Positions 7,032 to 15,337 of a stretch of 32,259 nt of DNA are shown piece by piece. The notes under the pieces were generated by a model. The model was not told where the DNA came from and made no database searches. It saw only the letters and a program-made list of their open reading frames with translations. Every line of letters starts with the position of its first letter. Position 1 is the stretch's first letter. Source of the DNA: Candidatus Nitrosopumilus sp. (GTDB lineage: Archaea > Thermoproteota > Nitrososphaeria > Nitrososphaerales > Nitrosopumilaceae); NCBI GenBank assembly GCA_003702545.1, contig REGK01000008.1, positions 1 to 32,259 of the forward strand, read 5' to 3'. A program made the translations under genes and the position numbers.

Positions 7032-8327
7032 CTAAGATACAGATTTTTTACGCCTGCGCATTATGTAAATTCCTGCAGCAATAGCAATTACAACTGGAAT
7101 GATAATCATTGAAGAATCAGGACCAGATTCATCATCAATTATAGGTTCACTTACAATAATAGTAGTTTCTTCAACAACAAAGAGTTCATCTCTAACGCCA
7201 TCCTTGTATCTTACAGTGATTGTGATGTCATGTTCGCCATATTTGGGTTCACCATCAAATTCAATTGGAATGTTAAATGGTACAGGTGCGTCTACTTCAA
7301 TTTCATCAATAAACTGAGTATCTGGTTTGATATTAGAATCACCTCTAGGTTCAATGCTTACAAATCCAAACAAACCATCTTCATTTCCTTCGTTAATAAT
7401 TTCCCCTACAACCATTTGTGTTCCAGATAATTCAATTACATCAATATTGAAGATTGTAAGATCTATCAATCCTTTAATGTAAAAGTCCACAATTTTTGAA
7501 ATTATCTGTTGATCACCATGTGCATTATAGAATGATATGGTCAGAGGAATTCTAAGAGTGTCATCTTTTAGTCCTTCTGGGACATAAACTGTTGCAGTAA
7601 GATGTCTAGCAGATCTTGGTTCAATGTTTCCAAGATCCCAGTTAGATTCTAAGATTACAACATTTTCCACATTAGTAGTTGAAGAAGTAGTTGATGCACG
7701 TTCTGTTTGTGTGTTTGATGCAACAATATCCACACTAGATATTGGAGCAGTTCCATCATTTGCAATTTCAATTACTACATTATTTGTTTTCAGAGATGTT
7801 AGAAATGGTTCTAATGCTCTTACATTTATCAGACTATCACCCGTTACCTTAAACTGAAAGTCTTCAAATGCGGTTCTAACACCAGATTCTCTTAATCGAG
7901 AATAATCAACCTTTACTGTTCCAGGATATTGTTGAATACTGACATTTTGATCGACATTTACAAAGAATGTTAGATGGAAATTTTCTCCAGCTAGAGAGTT
8001 TGAATCACTATCAGATTTGATTATCGAACCTGGTCCATCAGATGCTGAAAATCCAAAAGGTAATGACAATTGTCCTTTAATTCCTGTAATGTCTTGAGTT
8101 CCAACGTTTGCAAACACTACAGTAAATGGAACATTGCTATCTCCAGCTTCCACTTCAATTTTTTCACCTATTGTGCCAAAGTACGCATCCAAAAATTTTA
8201 CATCACCAAAGTCTCTCTCAAATGGAGAATCTCCAAAGCCACCCGATGAAATCTGTGCGTATGAGTTTACTAAGAATATTGGAACTAACATGAAAGATAG
8301 CAACAAAAAGAATAATTTTTGATTCAT
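7032..8327 (-). CDS. Secreted, C-terminally anchored surface protein of the ABC operon (COG1361-like)
   Basis: The 431-residue protein has a clear signal peptide (about 1-25, ending 'NSYAQ'), several beta-sandwich CARDB/COG1361-like repeats, and a C-terminal membrane helix (about 403-422) followed by 'RRRKKS', the archaeal surface-anchor layout. Repeated strand patterns such as 'VPFTVVFANVGTQDITG' and 'NNVVIEIANDGTAPISS' are typical of these extracellular domains. Its start overlaps the ATPase stop by four bases (ATGA), so it belongs to the permease-ATPase operon. By analogy it may act as the extracellular adaptor or cargo receiver of a MacB/LolCDE-like exporter. The cargo is unknown. Confidence 0.78.
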   Translation of the reverse strand: MNQKLFFLLLSFMLVPIFLVNSYAQISSGGFGDSPFERDFGDVKFLDAYFGTIGEKIEVEAGDSNVPFTVVFANVGTQDITGIKGQLSLPFGFSASDGPGSIIKSDSDSNSLAGENFHLTFFVNVDQNVSIQQYPGTVKVDYSRLRESGVRTAFEDFQFKVTGDSLINVRALEPFLTSLKTNNVVIEIANDGTAPISSVDIVASNTQTERASTTSSTTNVENVVILESNWDLGNIEPRSARHLTATVYVPEGLKDDTLRIPLTISFYNAHGDQQIISKIVDFYIKGLIDLTIFNIDVIELSGTQMVVGEIINEGNEDGLFGFVSIEPRGDSNIKPDTQFIDEIEVDAPVPFNIPIEFDGEPKYGEHDITITVRYKDGVRDELFVVEETTIIVSEPIIDDESGPDSSMIIIPVVIAIAAGIYIMRRRKKSVS

Positions 8328-9004
8328 TTTGCTAAAACCTCCATTTCAGATGGCATGTCACCTGAAAAGGCTTTACCATCTTTTATTGTGATTACTTTGT
8401 CCACATCTCCAAAATGTTGACGGTCATGAGTTACAATAACAAATGTTTGGTTAAGTTTTTTTGCCATAGATTTCATCAATTGAACTATTGTATTAGATGT
8501 AACAGAATCTAGATTTCCTGTGGGTTCATCTGCTAAAACAATTGAGGGTTTATTGATTAATCCTCTTGCAATAGCTGCTCTTTGAGCTTGTCCACCTGAA
8601 ATTTTGTTTGCACGTTTATTCATTTGATCTTCTAATCCAACTGCTTTTAGTAAATCTCTTGCTTCCTTTTCTGCATTGTTGTTTGTTCCTGCAATTTGTC
8701 GTGGCAACAATACATTTTCCAAAACTGTCAAGTCAGTAAGCAAATTTGAGAATTGGAAGATAAATCCTAATTTTTTATTTCTAAATGAAGAAATTTTATT
8801 ATCATCAAGAGTTGTAGTATCTATTCCGTCAATGTAGATCTTGCCACTTGTAGGACGATCAAGTAAACCAATCATGTTCAGTAATGTAGATTTTCCTGAA
8901 CCAGAACTTCCAACAATTAGAGCAATTTCACCTTGTTCAACTGATAGAGTTGCATCATCAAGAGCTTTTACTTTATTTTCACCTTCACCATATACCTTGG
9001 TCAA
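8324..9004 (-). CDS. ABC transporter ATP-binding protein, MacB/LolD type
   Basis: The 226-residue ATPase has Walker A 'GSSGSGKST', the Q-loop 'FQFSNLL', signature 'ISGGQAQR', Walker B 'IVLADEPTGNLD' and the switch histidine 'VIVTHD', a complete LolD/MacB-type set. It powers the FtsX-like permease encoded just upstream. The annotated start is TTG at 9004. The in-frame codons upstream (to 9032) continue a typical first beta-strand (VLEIHNL) but contain no ATG, GTG or TTG. Translation may therefore begin at a CTG (9029-9031), or the protein may be a few residues shorter than usual. The frame overlaps the end of the permease gene. Confidence 0.92.
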   Translation of the reverse strand: MTKVYGEGENKVKALDDATLSVEQGEIALIVGSSGSGKSTLLNMIGLLDRPTSGKIYIDGIDTTTLDDNKISSFRNKKLGFIFQFSNLLTDLTVLENVLLPRQIAGTNNNAEKEARDLLKAVGLEDQMNKRANKISGGQAQRAAIARGLINKPSIVLADEPTGNLDSVTSNTIVQLMKSMAKKLNQTFVIVTHDRQHFGDVDKVITIKDGKAFSGDMPSEMEVLAK

Positions 9005-9023
9005 ATTGTGAATCTCTAGTACC

Positions 9024-10211
9024 TTAGACAGTTCTCATCGCCTCCACAGGTAATAGTTTGGTAGCTCTATACGACGGATAAAGTGACGCAATTATTGCAA
9101 GAATAAAAGAAGTCAAAGCAGTTTGGATGATTTTTTCCCAATTATAGCTAACTTCAAGAGGCAAACTATTGTTAAAGGACATTTTAGTTTCCTTTGCATA
9201 AAATGTATAGCCCAAACCTGCAGCCGTGCCTACACCAGCACCAATTGCACCAATAATCATGCCTTGGAAAATAAAGATGATCAGGATGTCTTTTCGCTTA
9301 GCTCCAATAGATCTCATAACACCAATTTCACGAGTTTTTCCATTTACTAACATCATCTGGATTGTTACAATTGCAAAAGCCGAAGACATCATTCCAAAAT
9401 AACCAATCATGTTAATCATTGCAATACCAGATCTAAAACCAGCTAGCTGTTCTTCAGCTGATTCTTCTATTGTTTCAGCAAGAAAGTCATCATTTGGAAA
9501 TGAGCGTAAGAAAAATTCCTTTACTTCAAATGCTTTTGTAGGATCATTTAGTTTTACCATGAAAGAACCTGTTTCACCATGTCTACTCATCATATCACGT
9601 AATGTATCAATATGAATAACTGCAGTATAATCAAATCCTTGACCACCAGGAGATTTTGCAATTCCTGAAACAGTAAATCTTCTTACTTCATCTTGTCCAA
9701 ATCTATCTACAACCAAAACTTTGACACTATCGCCAACTTCAGCTCCTCCAAGATCTCTTGCAACATTAGAACCTAATACAATAGAGTTTCTTGAAAAAAC
9801 ATAACTTCCATCTGCAATAGTTTCATGAACAGTGGATGCCTTAATGTCTCTAAAAGGATCAATTCCTACTATTGGGACACGTGTTTCTTCAATCAATTTT
9901 CCATTTTTTGTCATATTCATTTCGGCCGTTGACGAAAGCCGCGGTGTTGCCGCCTCTACATACGGAATTCTTTCAAACCAACTTACAACAGATAAATCAG
10001 ATTTATCGATATAGTCTGCTTCATCAGTTACAAGAATGTCACCATTTCGGTAATTACTGATATCTCTAACAATTGCATCAAACAATCCTTGGAAAATTAC
10101 AAAGTTTACATGAATAACTAAAATTCCAATGGTTACAGCTAAAACTGCACCAATCAGACTTCCTTTTTTGTTAAATAGCATTCTTTTTGCTAATCTTAAT
10201 CGATATTCCAC
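9024..10211 (-). CDS. ABC transporter permease, FtsX/MacB-like
   Basis: The 395-residue permease has the MacB/LolC topology: one N-terminal helix (about 18-40), a large extracytoplasmic periplasmic-core-like domain (about 45-270), then three C-terminal helices (about 275-385) bearing the FtsX pattern 'KTREIGVMRSIGAKRKDI'. Such permeases drive mechanical export or extraction of substrates at the outer face rather than classic transport. The start is GTG with a TATA-like TAATATTTAA about 25 bases upstream, so it is probably leaderless. It is first in the permease-ATPase-surface protein operon and is divergent from a two-HTH Lrp-type regulator. Confidence 0.9.
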   Translation of the reverse strand: MEYRLRLAKRMLFNKKGSLIGAVLAVTIGILVIHVNFVIFQGLFDAIVRDISNYRNGDILVTDEADYIDKSDLSVVSWFERIPYVEAATPRLSSTAEMNMTKNGKLIEETRVPIVGIDPFRDIKASTVHETIADGSYVFSRNSIVLGSNVARDLGGAEVGDSVKVLVVDRFGQDEVRRFTVSGIAKSPGGQGFDYTAVIHIDTLRDMMSRHGETGSFMVKLNDPTKAFEVKEFFLRSFPNDDFLAETIEESAEEQLAGFRSGIAMINMIGYFGMMSSAFAIVTIQMMLVNGKTREIGVMRSIGAKRKDILIIFIFQGMIIGAIGAGVGTAAGLGYTFYAKETKMSFNNSLPLEVSYNWEKIIQTALTSFILAIIASLYPSYRATKLLPVEAMRTV

Positions 10212-10230
10212 GAGATCAATAAAAATAGTC

Positions 10231-10240
10231 TAATATTTAA
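10231..10240 (-). promoter_or_regulatory. TATA box of the ABC export operon
   Basis: Read on the minus strand, TTAAATATTA is centred about 25 bases before the GTG start at 10211. This predicts a leaderless transcript for the permease. Confidence 0.45.
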
Positions 10241-10243
10241 CGT

Positions 10244-10256
10244 CTATGATACATAG
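10244..10256. promoter_or_regulatory. Candidate operator CTATG-ATA-CATAG
   Basis: A 5-bp inverted repeat with a three-base AT spacer lies directly upstream of the permease TATA box, in the divergent region shared with the Lrp/AsnC-type regulator. Lrp/AsnC proteins commonly bind sites of about 13-15 bp with an AT-rich centre. The repeat is short enough to arise by chance. Confidence 0.3.
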
Positions 10257-10328
10257 TGCTAACAATATAGACAATTTAATATGCTATTAGTTTTTTATGA
10301 ATTGTAGAATGACGATGGAGATGACAAA

Positions 10329-11231
10329 TTGGACAATTTAGACATGAAAATTTTGAGTAGATTACTCAATAATTGTAGGGAATCAGATAGACAAATTGGA
10401 AAAGAACTGGGAATTTCAGGAGGGGCAGTTAGAGTTAGGATAAAGAAAATGCAAGAAAGCGGGGTAATTGAGAAATTTTTCCTCAAAATTGAACCTCCAA
10501 TTTTGGGTCATGGAGTCTTGTACTTTGTAGTATCAGAAGAAAATATTCAGGAAATTTTAGAGCAAGTTAGTCTAGTAGGTGAGCCATATGTTGTCGTTCC
10601 ATGTGTTGGCGGAGTAACAGTATGTGGCATTACAATTCAAGATAATTTAGAACAAAAAATTGAACTTGCAAAAAAATTAATGAAAGATCTTAGAGTATTA
10701 TCAATTTTTGAAGCTGAAAATTCAATATTCAAATCTAATTTAACAAAAACAGATTTAGAAATTTTGCAAGAATTAATCAAAGACCCAAGACAAAAAATTG
10801 GAAAAATTGGAAAGAATACAAATCTATCAACTAAGACTGTAACAAGATGTATAGAAAAACTTCATGAAAATAATGGTTTTCAATTTACTTTAATTTATGA
10901 TCCAACAAAAATTGAAGATTTCATTCCCCATGCAGTGCTTTCATGGATTGATGGAGATTTGAACGAAACATTAGAAAATTTGAACGAAAGATTTTCAGAA
11001 TCATATTTACAAATTCCTTTTATTGCAAAAAATCAAATTGTGTTATTCTTGTACAGCGATAGTATTTTCAAAATGGATGAGTTAACACAAAAGATTCGAA
11101 CAAACAAAAATGTAAAATCAGCAGATTTGTTTATTCCTAAAAAGATCTCATTTTATACAAATTGGGTAAAAAAATCAATTATAGAATCAAAAAAATCTCC
11201 AAAATTACATCTTTCATATCAAACAAATTAA
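10329..11231 (+). CDS. Lrp/AsnC-type transcription regulator with two HTH modules
   Basis: This 300-residue protein is about twice the usual Lrp length. It begins with a canonical AsnC winged helix-turn-helix (residues 1-60, 'LDMKILSRLLNNCRESDRQI' onward) and a ferredoxin-like region. A second HTH (about 137-190, 'TDLEILQELIKDPRQKIGKI' onward) and a second alpha/beta domain follow. The duplicated layout could give an intramolecular dimer. The TTG start is supported by GGAG 8 bases upstream; the next in-frame start is ATG at 10344. It is divergent from the ABC export operon, so it may regulate that operon and itself. The siroheme decarboxylases AhbA/B share the fold, but I do not see their histidine motifs. 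Confidence 0.82.
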   Translation: MDNLDMKILSRLLNNCRESDRQIGKELGISGGAVRVRIKKMQESGVIEKFFLKIEPPILGHGVLYFVVSEENIQEILEQVSLVGEPYVVVPCVGGVTVCGITIQDNLEQKIELAKKLMKDLRVLSIFEAENSIFKSNLTKTDLEILQELIKDPRQKIGKIGKNTNLSTKTVTRCIEKLHENNGFQFTLIYDPTKIEDFIPHAVLSWIDGDLNETLENLNERFSESYLQIPFIAKNQIVLFLYSDSIFKMDELTQKIRTNKNVKSADLFIPKKISFYTNWVKKSIIESKKSPKLHLSYQTN

Positions 11232-11256
11232 ATAATAATAATTTCTTAAAAATTAT

Positions 11257-11772
11257 ATGAAAAGGAAAAAGATCTATGAAGGAAAAATTTTAGGTCTTAG
11301 TGTTTATGATGGAAAAATCGAAGGAAGAAAAGTAAAACGAGAAGTAATAGAGCACAGAGGAGCTGCTGCAATGCTTGCTTTTGATGAAGATAAAAAAGTC
11401 ATTTTAGTAAAACAACACAGATTTCCACATGGTTATGTTCTTGAAATACCTGCAGGTACACTAGAAAAGAAAGAAGAGCCTATCAAATGTGCTTTTAGAG
11501 AATTAGAAGAAGAGACAGGTTACAGAGCAAAGAAAATGACGCCTCTAATCACATACTACCCATCAATTGGCTACAATTCTGAGATAATTCATTGCTTTGT
11601 AGCCTCAGGATTGAAGAAAATTGCAGATTTGAAACTTGATGATGATGAAATTCTCTCAGTAGTAAAAGTAGATATGAAAAAACTACTCACTATGATAAAA
11701 TCTGGACAAATTCAAGATTCAAAGACCATATGTGCAGTTTTGACGTATGCTGCAAAAAAGAAACTATACTAA
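11257..11772 (+). CDS. Nudix hydrolase, ADP-ribose pyrophosphatase-like
   Basis: The 171-residue protein has a perfect Nudix box from G67 to Y89 (G-x5-E-x7-REL-x-EE-x-GY). The upstream 'EHRGAAAMLAF' and 'VKQHRFPHGYVLEIPAGTLE' strands are typical of the ADP-ribose pyrophosphatase subgroup. It probably cleaves ADP-ribose or a related nucleotide sugar into AMP and ribose-5-phosphate, a housekeeping role. It follows the Lrp-type regulator by 25 AT-rich bases containing a possible TATA element, so it may be separate or weakly co-transcribed. It converges with the PhoU-like gene with no intervening bases. Confidence 0.88.
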   Translation: MKRKKIYEGKILGLSVYDGKIEGRKVKREVIEHRGAAAMLAFDEDKKVILVKQHRFPHGYVLEIPAGTLEKKEEPIKCAFRELEEETGYRAKKMTPLITYYPSIGYNSEIIHCFVASGLKKIADLKLDDDEILSVVKVDMKKLLTMIKSGQIQDSKTICAVLTYAAKKKLY

Positions 11773-12753
11773 CTATTCATTATAGATTGGTTGTACAAGA
11801 TCTGCAACATCAGCCCAAGATTGAGCAATTCTTTCAAACATAAACACCATATCAAGAAAATCTATTGGAATTTCTTTCTTATTACCTAATGAAGTTCGGA
11901 GTTTGGAAAGTTGTTCCTCGAATTTTTTGTGTAGAGATATTGCTTCAATTGCTAATAATCTATCAGGTTTTGTAAAAGCATCAATTGATTTTTCTGCTAA
12001 TTGATTAAAGTCTTTTACAATATCATGAATTTTTTTGTATTGTTCTTTTGATAGAGAAGAATTATAGATAAAATCAGAAAGCTCCACAATAGAGTCACCA
12101 GTATTTTCAAGAAGGTTAGCTGCAACTCTATAATCAAGAACATCAATATTTTCTAAATTAAATGCATTTGCTAATCTCTTATCAACTAAAGTACTACGAA
12201 TTAATCTTACAAGTAAGAAATATTGTCTATTTACCTCTGCATCACGTTTTGATAATGTTTGTAAGTTTGATTTATCGTCTGCAATTAATCCATTTGTTGC
12301 ATCATCATACATTCCAATTGCAATAGAACTCATACGTTTGAGTATTTTTTGAGGATTAAGGGTAGTGGAATCTAATAGAAACTGCATGTTAATGTGTGAT
12401 GCATCTTCTTCAATTATTTCCATTCCAACAAGTCTTCTCATAGAATTACGAATTTTTTCTCTATCCTCACCAGGAATTATGGAGTCAGAAGTAATCTCAA
12501 TAATGTCATATCCTAAAAGATAGCCACCTGTAATGTCAGCTACAATGTTTTCTTCTTTTGGCAATGGATATGAGATTACAAGTTCTTTTGTTGGACGAGT
12601 TTCTTTGTTTGCAGAAATTGAGATGCTATCATGACCAGTTTCAATCTCAACCTGGCTGCTTTTGTCTAGTTTGTTTGCATCAACCCATTCCTTTGGGAGA
12701 GATACTAGAATACTGCTTCCAATTCTTTGTAGGCGTCTAACAAATTTAGTCAA
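11773..12753 (-). CDS. AbrB-PhoU fusion regulator
   Basis: The 326-residue protein starts with an AbrB/SpoVT-type DNA-binding beta domain ('VRRLQRIGSSILVSLPKEWV', about 5-48) and continues into PhoU-like helical bundles (about 100-320). Archaeal fusions of this sort are annotated as phosphate-uptake regulators. Whether this one senses phosphate cannot be seen from the sequence, and no pst genes are nearby. The start is TTG, within 20 bases of a TTAATTAAATTA element. It is divergent from the CoA operon across a 65-base intergenic region holding separate promoter elements for each side. Confidence 0.85.
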   Translation of the reverse strand: MTKFVRRLQRIGSSILVSLPKEWVDANKLDKSSQVEIETGHDSISISANKETRPTKELVISYPLPKEENIVADITGGYLLGYDIIEITSDSIIPGEDREKIRNSMRRLVGMEIIEEDASHINMQFLLDSTTLNPQKILKRMSSIAIGMYDDATNGLIADDKSNLQTLSKRDAEVNRQYFLLVRLIRSTLVDKRLANAFNLENIDVLDYRVAANLLENTGDSIVELSDFIYNSSLSKEQYKKIHDIVKDFNQLAEKSIDAFTKPDRLLAIEAISLHKKFEEQLSKLRTSLGNKKEIPIDFLDMVFMFERIAQSWADVADLVQPIYNE

Positions 12754-12786
12754 TTTATACTAATTTAATTAATTTAAGCCATATTC

Positions 12787-12795
12787 TTATATTTT
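12787..12795 (+). promoter_or_regulatory. TATA box of the CoA operon
   Basis: TTATATTTT is centred about 27 bases before the ATG of pantoate kinase at 12819. The spacing predicts a leaderless transcript for the whole CoA operon. Confidence 0.5.
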
Positions 12796-12818
12796 GTGTA
12801 AAATTTAAACCCAGATCA

Positions 12819-13730
12819 ATGAAAGGAATGGCATTTTGTCCTGCACACATTACAGGTTTCTTCAAGGCACATTTGGAGAATGAACAGGACAAGTTGGAAA
12901 ATCTAGGCTCAATGGGCGCAGGATTTTCAATCAGACAAGGCGTTACAACTAGTGTAACAATTGAGAGAAAAAATAATCATGATTCAAACTTTAGAATTAC
13001 AACAAAAGGATATCAATCTGATAAAACAGATGTTTCAGAATTTGTGCTAAATGAATTTCTAAAAATTGGAAACTTTGAAGACAAGTTCTTTGATATTGAA
13101 CATGAAATATCAATTCCAGTCGGATATGGTCTAGGTTCCAGTAGTGCTGTTGCATTATCATTATCATTTGCATTAGATCAAGCACTTGATACAAAATTAG
13201 ATAAAAATACAATTGGACAAATTGCACACAATGCAGAAGTTAATTGTAAAACTGGACTAGGAGATGTTCTAGCATCATTTCATGGAGGGTTTGAAATTCG
13301 TGTAAAACCAGGGGCTCCAGGAATTGGAACAGTTGAAAAAATTTCTACAGATAAAATTTCAGTAATTATGATTTGTTTTTCTCCGATTTCAACTAACAAA
13401 TTCATCAAAGAGAGACTTTCTCAGATTAACGGACTGGGTGGAAAAATGGTAAACAGATTATTAGAGTCAAAGGATTATCAGCACTTTCAAGATATGTCAC
13501 TAGAATTTGCAAAATATGTAGATGTAATGACACCCAGAATGCAAAAAATAGTAAATGAATTAACTCAAAATGATATCAAATGTGGAATTGCACTTTTTGG
13601 AGAAACAATTTTTTCAATGGTTCCAAGAGAGGATGAAAGGAAAGTTTTAGAAATTTTAGAAAAATTTTCTGATGGTGTAATAATAAACTCAGAATTAGAC
13701 AATATCGGAGCAAGAGTTCTAAATAATTAA
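12819..13730 (+). CDS. Pantoate kinase (archaeal CoA pathway)
   Basis: This GHMP-family kinase converts pantoate to 4-phosphopantoate, the archaeal alternative to the bacterial order of steps. The 303-residue protein has the family N-terminus 'AFCPAHITGFF' (5-15), a glycine-rich 'SMGAGFSIRQG' and the GHMP ATP loop 'PVGYGLGSSSAVALSL' (100-115). Its partner enzyme, phosphopantothenate synthetase, begins 10 bases downstream, which settles the assignment over other GHMP kinases. It is the first gene of the PoK-PPS-PanB-CoaBC operon, with a TATA box 27 bases upstream. Confidence 0.92.
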   Translation: MKGMAFCPAHITGFFKAHLENEQDKLENLGSMGAGFSIRQGVTTSVTIERKNNHDSNFRITTKGYQSDKTDVSEFVLNEFLKIGNFEDKFFDIEHEISIPVGYGLGSSSAVALSLSFALDQALDTKLDKNTIGQIAHNAEVNCKTGLGDVLASFHGGFEIRVKPGAPGIGTVEKISTDKISVIMICFSPISTNKFIKERLSQINGLGGKMVNRLLESKDYQHFQDMSLEFAKYVDVMTPRMQKIVNELTQNDIKCGIALFGETIFSMVPREDERKVLEILEKFSDGVIINSELDNIGARVLNN

Positions 13731-13740
13731 TTGAAGTCTG

Positions 13741-14505
13741 ATGACATTAATTCCAAAGTCACATCCAAGGGCAAAATCACTTTTAATCCGTGAAAAATTA
13801 GTTAGTGGTTTTGATAAAGGACTAGTAGCAAAAGAAGGACTTTTGGCTCAAGGACGAGGGGAAGCATTTGATTATTTACTTGGAGAAAAGACGAATCAGG
13901 CTGCAAAACGTGCTATAAAGGCAGCAGCTGCACAGTTACTCCAGGCTCAAAAACCAGTTATCTCAGTTAATGGAAATGTTGCAGCCTTGTGTCCAAAGGA
14001 GATTATCAGATTATCAAAGCAAGTGAAGGCAAAATTGGAGGTAAATCTATTCTATACAAATGAAAAGAGAAAGCAGGCAATCATCAAAACTCTCAAAAAA
14101 AATGGGGCAAAAGAGATTCTAGGTACAAATTCAGCAAATTCAACAAAATTACTAGGAATTGATTCAACACGAAGAATTGTAGATAAAGATGGAATTTTTG
14201 CAGCTGATGTCGTAGTTGTTCCTCTAGAAGATGGAGATAGAACTATGGCATTAAGAAATGCAGGAAAAACAGTCATAACATTTGATCTAAATCCACTTTC
14301 AAGAACTTCACAAACTGCCAACATTACAATTGTAGATAATGTAACACGAGCAATAGAATTACTAATTTCTCAATCAAAAAAGCTAGGAAAAAGAAACGAA
14401 AAGAGTCTGGAAAAAATAATTTCAGATTTTGATAACAAGAAAAATCTAACAGAAAATGTAGTTCAAATTAAAAATAATCTAACAAGGAGGGCAAGAGTTG
14501 CATAA
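13741..14505 (+). CDS. 4-phosphopantoate--beta-alanine ligase (phosphopantothenate synthetase)
   Basis: This enzyme joins 4-phosphopantoate and beta-alanine with ATP to give 4'-phosphopantothenate. The 254-residue protein has the archaea-specific family hallmark near its N-terminus ('IPKSHPRAKSLLIREKLVSG', 4-23). Other family landmarks are a conserved 'ISVNGNVAALCP' strand and the late 'VVVPLEDGDRTMALRNAGK' segment. Length and motifs match the DUF137-type synthetase. It sits between pantoate kinase and PanB; its last eight bases overlap the TTG start of panB, so the two are translationally coupled. Confidence 0.93.
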   Translation: MTLIPKSHPRAKSLLIREKLVSGFDKGLVAKEGLLAQGRGEAFDYLLGEKTNQAAKRAIKAAAAQLLQAQKPVISVNGNVAALCPKEIIRLSKQVKAKLEVNLFYTNEKRKQAIIKTLKKNGAKEILGTNSANSTKLLGIDSTRRIVDKDGIFAADVVVVPLEDGDRTMALRNAGKTVITFDLNPLSRTSQTANITIVDNVTRAIELLISQSKKLGKRNEKSLEKIISDFDNKKNLTENVVQIKNNLTRRARVA

Positions 14506-15337
14506 ATCAGTACAAGATATTGTAAATATGAAAAAAGAAAAAAAGAAAATTTCAGTAATTACAGGTTATGATTACACATTAGCATCATTATGTGACAAGG
14601 CAGGCATTGATGTCTTGTTAGTTGGAGACAGTGCAGGAATGGTAATGCTTGGTTATGAGAATACAATTCCTGTAACAATGGAACAAATGTGTATGTTTAC
14701 TGAAGCAGTAAGTAGAGCACGAAACAATGCATTACTTGTTGCGGATTTACCATTCATGTCATATCAAGCAAGCATAGAAGATGCAATTAACAACTCAGGT
14801 AGGTTAATCAAGGCAGGAGCTGACGCTATCAAATTAGAAGGTGGTTCAATTATGGCTGAAACAATTAGTGCAATTGTTGATATTGGAATTCCTGTGATGG
14901 GACATATTGGATTACAACCACAAACAACAATGCTTTCACAAGGTTACAAAGTACAAGGAAGAACAAAAGATTCTGCAATGCAACTAATCCAAGATGCAAA
15001 AGAGCTTGAAGAAGCAGGAGTATTTAGTATTGCATTAGAGATGGTAAGTCACGAAGTTGCACAGATAATTTCAGAAACAGTAAGTGTTCCTATAATTGGA
15101 ATTGGTTCAGGAGTAAATTGTGACGGACAAGTACTAGTTGTTCAAGATTTACTTGGAATGTATGATAAGATAAAGCCAAAATTTGCAAAAAGATACATGA
15201 ATCTATCTGAAGACATTGTAAAATCCCTTGAAAATTACAAAAACGATGTAGAATCAAGTACTTTTCCTGCAGAAGAAAATTGGTTTTCAATGGATCCCGA
15301 AGAACTAAAAAAATTACGTGAGCAAATTGGCAGCTAA
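14498..15337 (+). CDS. panB: 3-methyl-2-oxobutanoate hydroxymethyltransferase
   Basis: PanB adds a hydroxymethyl group from methylene-tetrahydrofolate (or an archaeal equivalent) to ketoisovalerate, the first committed step of CoA synthesis. The 279-residue TIM-barrel protein shows the metal-binding 'VGDSAG' (42-47), 'GADAIKLEGG' (107-116) and the catalytic glutamate E181 in 'FSIALEMV'. The start is TTG at 14498, preceded at seven bases by GGAGG (14486-14490), one of the clearest Shine-Dalgarno sequences in the window. It lies within the end of the preceding gene. The next gene starts inside its final 20 bases. Confidence 0.95.
   Translation: MHKSVQDIVNMKKEKKKISVITGYDYTLASLCDKAGIDVLLVGDSAGMVMLGYENTIPVTMEQMCMFTEAVSRARNNALLVADLPFMSYQASIEDAINNSGRLIKAGADAIKLEGGSIMAETISAIVDIGIPVMGHIGLQPQTTMLSQGYKVQGRTKDSAMQLIQDAKELEEAGVFSIALEMVSHEVAQIISETVSVPIIGIGSGVNCDGQVLVVQDLLGMYDKIKPKFAKRYMNLSEDIVKSLENYKNDVESSTFPAEENWFSMDPEELKKLREQIGS

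Noticed and set aside
10329-11231. Siroheme decarboxylase (AhbA/AhbB fusion) as an alternative to a regulator
   Set aside because: The AsnC-like fold fits, but the histidine/tyrosine motifs expected of AhbA/B are not visible and no haem genes are nearby.
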